Part shown: positions 61,001 to 64,000 of the stretch, one piece after another | How positions within the stretch are numbered: position 1 is the first letter of the stretch | Layout of the letters: every line of letters starts with the position of its first letter | Origin: Mantamonas sphyraenae | Lineage: Eukaryota; CRuMs; Mantamonadidae | Assembly: GCA_026936335.1 (NCBI GenBank) | Contig: JAPMXV010000027.1 | Span: forward strand, 161,533-225,532 | Reading direction: 5' to 3' | DNA length: 64,000 bases | The notes under the pieces: generated by a model | The model's database searches: none | The model's input: only the letters and a program-made list of their open reading frames with translations | Told to the model about the DNA's origin: nothing | Translations under genes and position numbers: made by a program

Positions 61001-64000
61001 GTGGCCGAAGTGAACGATGCGCCTGTGATGACCGTGGTTGTCGAGTGAGTTGTGAACGAAGACGCGAGATTGCCACGCTGTCTGCGCGTGGTCGATGGCG
61101 ACGTTCGGACGTCAGCGCGTGCATGCACTCAACTTGAGTGTGTCTCAGGGCGTGCTTAACCTTCCGGGTGCATCTGTCTCGGGGGTGGTATTTCAGCTCT
61201 GGCGATGGTATTGTCTGATGGGCAAACTGTTGATATGCAAGGCAACGTGACTGCCGCTGAATGCGGCGGCTTTGGACAGTGTGTGTCGCGCCAAACACGC
61301 ACTACAACGGGGCGGACACCCTTGTGTGTTTGTGGACGATCCCCGGCAACAGTGGTCTGGGAGAGTGTGCAGTCGGACGGCGCAAACGTGGCGATCACAG
61401 TTGTGGCTGTGAACGACGGCCCTGTGCTGAGTGTTGTGTCTGCACAGAGTGTTGCTGAGGACGTGGATCTGACGATCAACGGCATCAGCGTGACGGACGT
61501 GGACGTTGCAGGCCAACGCATTGCAGGCGAACGTGAGCGTGAGCCAGGGTGTGGTGACCGCAGTGACGACGACGGGCCTGACATTCAGTGTGGGCGACGG
61601 TGCGTCGGACCGACGATGAGCTTCACGGGCACGCTGAACCCAGGTGCAGACGCACTGGGTGTGCTGGTGTACCGCGGGGCACAGGATTACAACGGCGCAG
61701 ACACGCTTGTGTGCGCGTGAGTGACCTGGGCAACGTGGGTGTGGCCGGAGAGTTGACAGACAGCGGCAGCGTGGGCATCACGGTGACGCTGTGAACGACC
61801 GCCCTGCCACACACCTGTGGGTGGAGTGAACGTGGACGAGGACACGGATCTGACGATTGCAGGCATCACTGTGACGGACATTGACGTGGGCGGAGAGTCC
61901 ATGGAGATGAACTTGACGGTGACGCATGGTGTGCTGACGAGCGTGAACGCAGGCGGCGTGACGTTTGTGTCTGGCACGAGCAACGGAGGACGCAGTCTGG
62001 TGCTGAACGGCACGGTGAACGGCGCTGAACGCGGCCATCGGGCAGGTGGTGTACCACGGCGACCTGCACTTCTTTGGCAGCGACTCGCTCGAACTGAGCG
62101 TGCGCGACAAGGGCAACACGGGAGCCGGCGGTGAGCAGACAGACAGCCAGAGTGTGGCGATCACTGTGAATGGTGTGAACGACGCGCTGGTGATCACTCT
62201 GCCGAGTGCACAGAGTGTGGCTGAGGACACGGATCTGACGATTGGTGGCATCAGCGTGAGCGATGTGGACGTGGCCGGATTTGCGTTCCGAGTGAACGTG
62301 AGTGTGAGCGCAGGCAGCCCTGTGGCTGGGCAGCACGACGGGTCTGACGTTTGGCAGTGGCGACGGAGCTGAACGACACGTGGATTGTGTTTTGACGGGT
62401 CGATCACGGCTGTGACGCAGCACTGTCGAACATGGTGTACCGTGGAGTGACACAGTACAACGGAGCAGACGGGCTTGTTGTGTGGGTGTCTGACCAGGGA
62501 GCAGTCGGCAGCGGTGGTGAGCCAGGTGTCGAACAAGACGCTTGTGATCAACGTGGTGGCTGTGAACGACGCACCTGTGCTGAGTGTGCCTGGGGCACAG
62601 AGCACGGCCGAGGACACTGCGCTGACAGTGAGCGGCGTGAGTGTGGCGGACGTGGACGTCGCCGGTGGAGCGATGAACGTGAACGTGAGTGTGAGTGCTG
62701 GCCGAGTGTGGCTGGCGAGCACGAACGGCCTTGTGTTCAGTGCAGGCAACGGCAGCAGCGACGGGCGGGTGGAGTTCAGCGGCAGCGTGACGGATGTGAA
62801 AACGCGCTGGCGACAGTTGTGTCACTATGCCGGACAGTGCGTTCAACGGAGTGTGACAGCATTGTGGTGAGCGTGAACGACGGTGGCAACACCAGTGGCG
62901 GAGTGCTTGGAGAACAGTGGCAGCATTGTTTGTGACTGTGCTGAGCGTGAACGACGCGCCTGTGCTGAGTGTGCCGAGTGGACAGAGCGGCGTTGAGGAC
63001 ACGGATCTACGATTGGTGGCATCAGCGTGAGCGATGTGGACATTGCGGGCAGTCTGCTGCTGTGTGAACGTGAGCGCGCAAGCCAGGGTGTGGTGACAAC
63101 TGGGCAAGCAATGAGCGGCGTGACGATTGTGGACGTGAGCAGCATCGGGCACGAAGGATGTGCGCTTTGTGGCGACGCTGAACAACGCAAACGCGGGCGC
63201 TGAACAACATTGTGTACCGTGGAGACGCGCAGTACAATGGAGGAGACACGATCACGGTGACCAGTGAACGACCAAGGGAGCAAGTGGCACGGGTGGAGCA
63301 CTGGGCGACCAGCGAACGATTGGTGTGAGTGTGAGTGCGGTGAATCACGCACCTGTGCTGACTGTGCCCGGTGGACAAGAACGTGAAACGAGGAGACCGA
63401 CCTGACGATCGGCGGTATCAGCGTGGCAGATGTGGACGCAGCAGCCGGTGTGGTTGCCGTGAACGTGAGTGTGACGTCTGGTCAGATGTGGCTGGGCAGC
63501 ACGAGCGGCCTTGTGTTTGGTGCTGGCAACGGCAGCAGCGACGCAACGGTGCGTTTCACGGGCACGTTGACCAACGTGAACGCAGCGCTGACGAACCTGG
63601 TGTATCGTGGCAACGCGAACTTCCAGGGCACGGACAGCGTGGTGTTGAGTGTGAACGATCTGGGCAACACGGGCGCGGGTGGAGCGCTGGGTGACAGTGC
63701 CGTGATTGTGGTGACTGTGGCCGAAGTGAACGATGCGCCTGTGCTGACGGCACCGGCACTGTGAGTGTGAACGAAGACACGAGCAGTGCCATTGGCGGTC
63801 TGAGCGTGGTCGATGGCGACGTTGGCAGCGCGCGCATGCAACTGCGTCTGAGTGTGTCACAGGTGTGTTGAGCCTGGGTAGCACAAGCGGACTGTTGTTT
63901 GCTGTTGGTGACGGCGTGTCTGACAGCACGATTGAGTGCAACGGCACGGTGACGGATGTGAACGCGGCTTTGGGCAGCGTGACGTACGTGGCCAAAAACA
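2..64000 (+). CDS. Giant tandem-domain cadherin-like/VCBS-type adhesion protein, partial at both ends, frame broken by indels
   Basis: Seen: the + strand encodes about 167 consecutive copies of one domain of about 128 residues across the whole window, with no spacer. Each copy has a VNDAP-type linker, EDTDLTI, SVSDVDV, VNVSVS, TTGLTF, GDG, NAAL, VYRG..YNG.DTL and GNTG.GG. Known: VNDAP/EDT..SDVD repeats belong to cadherin-like/VCBS beta-sandwich families of very large surface or secreted adhesins, where Asp-rich linkers often bind calcium. Inferred: an extracellular adhesion or matrix protein of more than 21,000 residues. No signal peptide, membrane anchor or catalytic domain is in the window, because both ends of the gene are missing. 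The frame opens at base 2 and is interrupted by many 1-2 base indels, judged mostly assembly errors, so separate in-frame segments are listed below. Domains A-F and H-N are cysteine-free; each G domain carries one cysteine. Family assignment rests on motif pattern only. Confidence 0.85.
7043..8324 (+). CDS. In-frame segment 2: end of d18, d19 to early d22
   Basis: Frame 3 continues the same protein after the one-base insertion near 7042. Domain starts lie at 7071 (an ANDAP variant linker), 7455, 7839 and 8223. The motif order is intact (EDTDLTISG, VTDVD, NIS, GDGAAD, VYRANSNYDGSD). The frame breaks again at about 8324 by one extra base just after a SDSDLG motif; the misread tail reaches a stop at 8402. 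Since domain sequence resumes at once in the next frame, an intron is not needed to explain the break. Confidence 0.82.
8325..8645 (+). CDS. In-frame segment 3: rest of d22 and start of d23
   Basis: Frame 1 carries the remainder of the domain begun at 8223 (TTGLVFDTGSDG, TGSLTN, FGFTGAGG) and the linker VNDPP at 8611. One base is missing near 8645, between VP and TTRTLDED, which moves the frame back to 3. Two opposite-type changes within about 320 bp suggest sequence error or local decay, and they are not at recent-repeat variant sites. Confidence 0.75.
8646..13436 (+). CDS. In-frame segment 4: d23 to d35, including array-like domains B0-C0-D0
   Basis: Frame 3. Domain starts: 9000, 9396, 9792, 10182, 10566, 10950, 11334, 11718, 12102, 12489, 12876 and 13260. 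The domains at 10566, 10950 and 11334, and the first 95 bp of the one at 11718, match array types B, C, D and E almost exactly; the rest are diverged. The 9396 domain has two cysteines in an ACTGTAC stretch (about 9589-9609). The domain at 12489 keeps the unusual TGGPSLNA turn of array type I. The frame is lost near 13437 by one extra c in TTGLTF. Confidence 0.87.
10182..15582 (+). repeat. Diverged 14-domain cycle preceding the array
   Basis: Domains d27-d40 follow the same order as the long unit. Diagnostic matches: TGGPSLNA at the I position, DNGGTG at J, NITVL and GFGSANGTVT at K, a FNTSM and GNTGG pattern at N, NFQG and VTVAE at F, ANVAITVVA at G. Length 5401 bp against 5391 bp for long unit 3. 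Protein identity is clearly lower than among array units except at B-C-D. Confidence 0.75.
10566..11812 (+). repeat. Homogenised B-C-D tract inside diverged domains
   Basis: Near-identical to array types B, C and D and the first 95 bp of E. A diverged patch of about 40 bp (about 10635-10675) interrupts it. The right edge is abrupt at 11812, inside the SDVD motif of the E-like domain. Best read as gene conversion from the array. Confidence 0.82.
13438..16833 (+). CDS. In-frame segment 5: d35 to d40, then array domains A1-D1
   Basis: Frame 1. Diverged domains start at 13648, 14041, 14425, 14815 and 15196; the homogenised array begins at 15583 with type A, then B (15967), C (16351) and D (16735). 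The d35 end keeps the GFGSANGTVT loop shared with array type K, in place of the usual GxGG loop. The frame stops at 16848 because a gcgggcgg string reads gcggcgg at about 16834, a site where array copies vary (gcgg or gccg). Confidence 0.87.
15583..18290 (+). repeat. Array unit 1 (A-B-C-D-E plus two foreign domains)
   Basis: 2708 bp. A1-E1 are normal (15583, 15967, 16351, 16735, 17118). The positions of F and G are filled by two unrelated domains (17502, 17892), 390 and 399 bp long. Carries the AFQ form of A and gcggagtac in E. Confidence 0.9.
16834..27006 (+). CDS. In-frame segment 6: longest intact stretch, D1 to B4
   Basis: Frame 3 is open for about 10.2 kb (3,390 codons), the longest uninterrupted piece. 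It covers the end of unit 1 with its two odd domains, all of unit 2, the first long 14-domain unit (20979-26369) and the start of unit 4. That such a length is intact in repeated sequence argues that the gene is functional and that breaks elsewhere are mostly not real. It ends because gggcaggtgg reads gggcagtgg at about 27007; array copies carry either gggcaagtgg or gggcaggtgg there. Confidence 0.92.
17534..18300 (+). other. Compositionally distinct two-domain replacement of F and G
   Basis: Between sharp joins in the F linker (after CCTGG) and the A2 linker lie about 767 bp encoding two domains unlike any other in the window. It is AT-richer, uses codons rare elsewhere here (aat, att, tct, gaa, aaa), and has two cysteines (ECTNGRNC). 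The frame is open and the domain motifs remain (VSEDTGLTFSG, VSDLDVG; FEDTQLNISG, VTDIDS), so it is coding, not an intron or a mobile element. Confidence 0.85.
18291..20978 (+). repeat. Array unit 2 (7 domains)
   Basis: Exactly 2688 bp with no frame break. Starts 18291, 18675, 19059, 19443, 19827, 20211, 20595. Shares with unit 3 the ALQ form of A, a TVTGLNAA reading in B, gcggagtac in E and GNVNFQG in F. Private change in D: GDNGS for GDSGS. Confidence 0.93.
20979..26369 (+). repeat. Array unit 3, long form (14 domains)
   Basis: 5391 bp, exactly 2688 + 2703, no frame break: the cleanest reference for the long unit. Starts: A 20979, B 21363, C 21747, D 22131, E 22515, H 22899, I 23283, J 23670, K 24054, L 24441, M 24831, N 25215, F 25602, G 25986. 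Type I has a TGGPSLNA turn; K has GFGSANGTVT in place of the GxGG loop; N has a shortened NTGGSALND loop. Confidence 0.93.
22899..25601 (+). repeat. Seven-domain extra block H-N, copy 1
   Basis: 2703 bp (901 codons) present only in long units; sister copies at 44415-47116 and 55198-57901. Its left edge (22866-22951) and right edge (25569-25654) are near-identical 86-bp stretches differing at two bases, so recombination between them removes the block cleanly and in frame. Confidence 0.88.
26370..29056 (+). repeat. Array unit 4 (7 domains)
   Basis: 2687 bp; one base missing at about 27007. First unit with gcgcagtac in E and GNANFQG in F, the forms that most later units keep. Confidence 0.92.
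27007..31497 (+). CDS. In-frame segment 7: B4 to G5
   Basis: Frame 2. Completes unit 4 (C4 27137, D4 27521, E4 27905, F4 28289, G4 28673) and covers unit 5 (A5 29057 to G5 31361). All domains are 384 bp. It ends where cacagggtg/cacaaggtg reads as the merged string cacaagggtg at about 31498, giving a stop at 31519. Confidence 0.9.
29057..31745 (+). repeat. Array unit 5 (7 domains)
   Basis: 2689 bp; one extra base at about 31498 in G. ALQ form of A; acgcaggtg at the A/B junction. Confidence 0.92.
31498..35962 (+). CDS. In-frame segment 8: G5 to D7
   Basis: Frame 3. Covers all of unit 6 (A6 31746 to G6 34050) and A7-D7 (34434, 34818, 35202, 35586). It ends where the D/E junction reads gtgtgagc, the shared part of the two known versions gtgtcgagc and gtgctgagc, producing a stop at 35966. 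Confidence 0.9.
31746..34433 (+). repeat. Array unit 6 (7 domains)
   Basis: 2688 bp, intact. ALQ form of A; gttgccggcgg in D; gtgctgagc at the D/E junction; gtgttgactg in the F linker. Unit 9 shares these D/E/F markers. Confidence 0.93.
34434..37120 (+). repeat. Array unit 7 (7 domains)
   Basis: 2687 bp; one base missing at about 35962 at the D/E junction. Switches to the AFQ form of A, kept through unit 11. Confidence 0.92.
35963..37501 (+). CDS. In-frame segment 9: E7 to A8
   Basis: Frame 2. E7 (35969), F7 (36353), G7 (36737) and A8 (37121). It ends at the A/B junction, where the known versions acgcctgtg and acgcaggtg are replaced by acgctgtg, giving a stop at 37507. Confidence 0.88.
37502..38219 (+). 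CDS. In-frame segment 10: B8 and C8
   Basis: Frame 1. B8 starts at 37504 and C8 at 37888. It ends where gtcggcagc/gtcgggagc is written as the union gtcgggcagc, with a stop at 38232. Confidence 0.85.
38220..38373 (+). CDS. In-frame segment 11: end of C8 and start of D8
   Basis: Frame 2, only about 150 bp. It holds the C8 end (EQVSNKTLVINVVA) and the D8 start at 38273. It is cut by the same gcggcgg deletion seen at 16834, giving the same false end (DVAAER then stop at 38386). Confidence 0.8.
38374..38930 (+). CDS. In-frame segment 12: D8 to E8
   Basis: Frame 1. Rest of D8 and most of E8 (38656). It ends where gcggagtac/gcgcagtac reads gcgagtac at about 38931, which drops one base and leads to a stop at 38961. 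Confidence 0.83.
38931..39561 (+). CDS. In-frame segment 13: E8 to G8
   Basis: Frame 3. End of E8, F8 (39039) and the first third of G8 (39423). It ends where cacagggtg/cacaaggtg reads cacaggtg, one base short, with a stop at 39569. Confidence 0.83.
39562..40187 (+). CDS. In-frame segment 14: G8 to A9
   Basis: Frame 2. Rest of G8 and A9 (39806). It ends where the A/B junction reads acgccaggtg, a union of acgcctgtg and acgcaggtg with one extra base. Confidence 0.83.
39806..42494 (+). repeat. Array unit 9 (7 domains)
   Basis: 2689 bp; one extra base at about 40187 at the A/B junction, otherwise intact. Confidence 0.92.
40189..45523 (+). CDS. In-frame segment 15: B9 to J2
   Basis: Frame 3, about 5.3 kb intact. 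B9 (40191) to G9 (42111), A10 (42495) to E10 (44031), then the extra domains H2 (44415), I2 (44799) and most of J2 (45186). J2 reads QNMDEDE where its sister copies read QNVDEDE. It ends at about 45524, where a ggtgggg string lost one g next to a local gct/gcgct change; the false stop is at 45563. Confidence 0.9.
44415..47116 (+). repeat. Seven-domain extra block H-N, copy 2
   Basis: 2702 bp (one base lost at 45524). Nearly identical to copy 1, with scattered changes such as QNMDEDE in J and a threonine for serine in L (LSVTDVDV). Confidence 0.88.
45524..47575 (+). CDS. In-frame segment 16: J2 to damaged G10
   Basis: Frame 2. End of J2, then K2 (45569), L2 (45956), M2 (46346), N2 (46730), F10 (47117) and the start of G10 (47501). 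The G10 linker is followed by VMTVVSSVSVNEDT, a variant not present in ordinary G copies. The frame decays from about 47575 in a blended stretch and stops at 47629. Confidence 0.87.
47501..47894 (+). other. Blended variant G domain (G10)
   Basis: 394 bp. Starts VMTVVSSVSVNEDT, then alternates between ordinary G and a second G version, losing frame at about 47575, 47690 and 47850. Confidence 0.7.
47620..47850 (+). CDS. In-frame segment 17: middle and end of damaged G10
   Basis: Frame 1 (open 47632-47898). It shows MSQGVLSLGSTS and YVANTHYNGADTL, both normal for G, separated by a garbled piece (about 47670-47725) that no frame reads as the domain. The end reads GNSGLGVCTERT instead of GNSGLGGALNDT. 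Best explained as a consensus of two different G versions. Confidence 0.6.
47850..48466 (+). CDS. In-frame segment 18: end of G10, A11, B11
   Basis: Frame 3. A11 starts at 47895 and B11 at 48279. It ends where ggcacgagc/ggcacaagc is written ggcacacgagc, two bases too long, with a stop at 48497. Confidence 0.85.
48468..49505 (+). CDS. In-frame segment 19: B11 to E11
   Basis: Frame 2. Rest of B11, C11 (48665), D11 (49049) and the start of E11 (49433). It ends where ggtgggatc/ggtggcatc is written as the union ggtgggcatc. The frame runs on to a stop at 50170 but encodes no domain after 49505. Confidence 0.87.
49506..50233 (+). CDS. In-frame segment 20: E11 to start of G11
   Basis: Frame 3. E11, F11 (49818) and the first residues of G11 (50202). 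It ends where ccggccactgtg reads ccggtccagtgtg, which looks like ordinary G merged with the variant G junction found at 47523. Confidence 0.87.
50236..51569 (+). CDS. In-frame segment 21: G11 to C12
   Basis: Frame 1. G11, A12 (50587), B12 (50971) and half of C12 (51355). It ends at about 51570, where ttt reads tttt before gacggg, a simple homopolymer over-call with a stop at 51573. Confidence 0.88.
50587..53276 (+). repeat. Array unit 12 (7 domains)
   Basis: 2690 bp; extra bases at 51570 and 52529 account for the +2. Returns to the ALQ form of A. The G linker is APVSVSV. Confidence 0.9.
51570..52529 (+). CDS. In-frame segment 22: C12 to start of F12
   Basis: Frame 2. Rest of C12, D12 (51740), E12 (52124) and the linker of F12 (52508). 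It ends where gtgctgactg/gtgttgactg is written as the union gtgcttgactg. The frame runs open to 52861 without encoding domain sequence. Confidence 0.87.
52530..53281 (+). CDS. In-frame segment 23: F12 and G12
   Basis: Frame 3. F12 and G12 (52893). G12 begins with a shortened APVSVSV linker where most copies have APATVSV. It ends at about 53281, where aa reads aaa in the A13 linker. Confidence 0.87.
53282..57360 (+). CDS. In-frame segment 24: A13 to M3
   Basis: Frame 1, about 4.1 kb intact. A13 (53277), B13 (53662), C13 (54046), D13 (54430), E13 (54814), then the third copy of the extra block: H3 (55198), I3 (55582), J3 (55969), K3 (56353), L3 (56740) and M3 (57130). It ends where cc reads ccc at about 57360, next to a site where copies vary (ctgaccgtgg or ctgaccgcgg). 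Confidence 0.9.
55198..57901 (+). repeat. Seven-domain extra block H-N, copy 3
   Basis: 2704 bp (one base gained at 57360). Nearly identical to copies 1 and 2; N reads DSHVEF where the others read DSRVEF. Confidence 0.88.
57361..58390 (+). CDS. In-frame segment 25: M3 to start of damaged G13
   Basis: Frame 2. Rest of M3, N3 (57515), F13 (57902) and the start of G13 (58286). After the linker the sequence reads LTWWPSVSVNEDTSRRW, which looks like ordinary G merged base by base with the variant G. The frame stays open to a stop at 58489 with little domain sequence after about 58440. Confidence 0.82.
58286..58680 (+). other. Blended variant G domain (G13)
   Basis: 395 bp with several frame changes. 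The linker reads gtgctgacgtggtggccg, an apparent mixture of ordinary G and variant G. Frames 2, 3 and 1 each carry part of the domain. Confidence 0.65.
58630..64000 (+). CDS. Fragmented 3' segment: units 14 and 15, many indels
   Basis: The same domains continue to the window end, but the frame changes every 50-300 bases. Domain starts still readable: A14 58681, B14 59069, C14 59454, D14 59840, E14 60228, F14 60617, G14 61010, A15 61409, B15 61791, C15 62175, D15 62562, E15 62947, F15 63340 and G15 63726 (cut by the end). Most changes are single extra bases next to an identical base (aaa for aa, ggg for gg), as expected of low-quality consensus. Clean islands exist at about 62046-62318 and 63385-63755. 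The gene continues beyond the window. Confidence 0.7.
58681..61408 (+). repeat. Array unit 14 (7 domains), heavily damaged
   Basis: 2728 bp, about 40 bp over length through many small insertions. Ends in a variant G (61010) that shows the clearest reading of the alternative G type. Confidence 0.8.
61010..61408 (+). other. Variant G domain (G14), least mixed copy
   Basis: 399 bp. Pieces read VMTVV, LSVSQGVLN, GASVSGVVF, SSGDGIV, NTHYNGADTLV and NSGLG in changing frames. The set points to a second G type differing from ordinary G over most of its length. Confidence 0.6.
61409..64000 (+). repeat. Array unit 15, cut by window end
   Basis: A15 to part of G15. Many indels to about 63385, then a clean F15 body. 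The last bases read gtggccaaaaaca where other units have gtggcaaacagcaac, as at a read or contig end. Confidence 0.8.

Larger units (their letters stand above)
58300..63385 (+). other. Cluster of small indels
   Basis: I see several dozen one- and two-base length changes relative to sister units, mostly insertions next to an identical base (e.g. near 58865, 59003, 59100, 59262, 59716, 59791, 60326, 60466, 60480, 60597, 60651, 60795, 60826, 60900). Upstream, in 40-57 kb, such changes occur about once every 2 kb. Confidence 0.8.
15583..64000 (+). repeat. Coding higher-order tandem repeat array, 15 units
   Basis: From 15583 the domains fall into a fixed order A-B-C-D-E-F-G. Each domain is exactly 384 bp, so the unit is 2688 bp (896 codons); the ordinary units I compared differ by only scattered substitutions. 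Three units are about 5.4 kb because seven more domain types, H to N, lie between E and F. The unit order is short, short, long; six short; long; short, short, long; short, short (cut). Type is easily told by linker: A VNDGPVLSVVS, B VNDRPAIT, C VNDALVIT, D VNDAPVLSVPGAQS, E VNDAPVLSVPSGQS, F QNVNEETD, G VLTAPATVS. Confidence 0.93.

Noticed and set aside
58300-63385. Pseudogene decay at the 3' end
   Set aside because: Indels are dense but substitutions are few and clean islands follow, which fits poor sequence quality better than loss of selection.
15583-64000. CRISPR array or satellite DNA
   Set aside because: The 384-bp and 2688-bp periods are coding with conserved protein motifs and multiples of three; there are no short repeats with unique spacers.

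Overview
The whole 64 kb window is protein-coding on the + strand. It holds an internal piece of one giant gene, open at both ends: no start codon, promoter, final stop, RNA gene, mobile element or intergenic gap of 300 bases or more is visible. The gene is a string of about 167 copies of one domain of roughly 128 residues (384 bp). Each copy starts with a VNDAP-like linker, followed by an acidic ED(T/V)DLTI segment, a SVSDVDV segment, a VNVSVS strand, a TTGLTF strand, a GDG turn, an NAAL segment, a VYRGxxxYNGxDT segment and a GNTGxGG loop. This is the general pattern of cadherin-like/VCBS-type beta-sandwich repeats found in very large surface or secreted adhesion proteins. The window covers about 21,300 codons, so the full protein is larger than that.

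Layout. (1) 1-15582: one partial and 40 complete diverged domains (d1-d40), 384-396 bp each where no frameshift intervenes, with mixed codon use. (2) 10566-11812, inside that stretch: three domains nearly identical to the downstream array, probably gene conversion. (3) 15583-64000: 15 higher-order repeat units. The basic unit has seven domain types, A-B-C-D-E-F-G, and is 2688 bp (7 x 384) long. Three units (20979, 42495, 53277) are long forms of about 5.4 kb that carry seven more domains (H to N) between E and F. Unit 1 instead has two unrelated, AT-richer domains in place of F and G (17534-18300). The diverged domains d27-d40 repeat the same 14-type order as the long form, so the 14-domain cycle looks ancestral and the 7-domain unit looks derived by recombination between near-identical E/H and N/F junctions.

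The frame is interrupted by many 1-2 base indels. In 16.8-57.4 kb, 14 of 18 lie exactly where array copies differ from each other, and the local sequence is a merge of the two versions. I therefore read most breaks as consensus or assembly artefacts of a collapsed repeat, not real frameshifts. Damage becomes dense from 58.3 kb to 63.4 kb, and the last bases look like a contig edge.

Organism: not determinable from this window. GC is high with G/C-ending codons. An N-x-S/T sequon recurs at the same strand in most domains, which would suit an N-glycosylated secreted eukaryotic (protist-like) protein, but giant adhesins of this kind also occur in bacteria. No intron is apparent.
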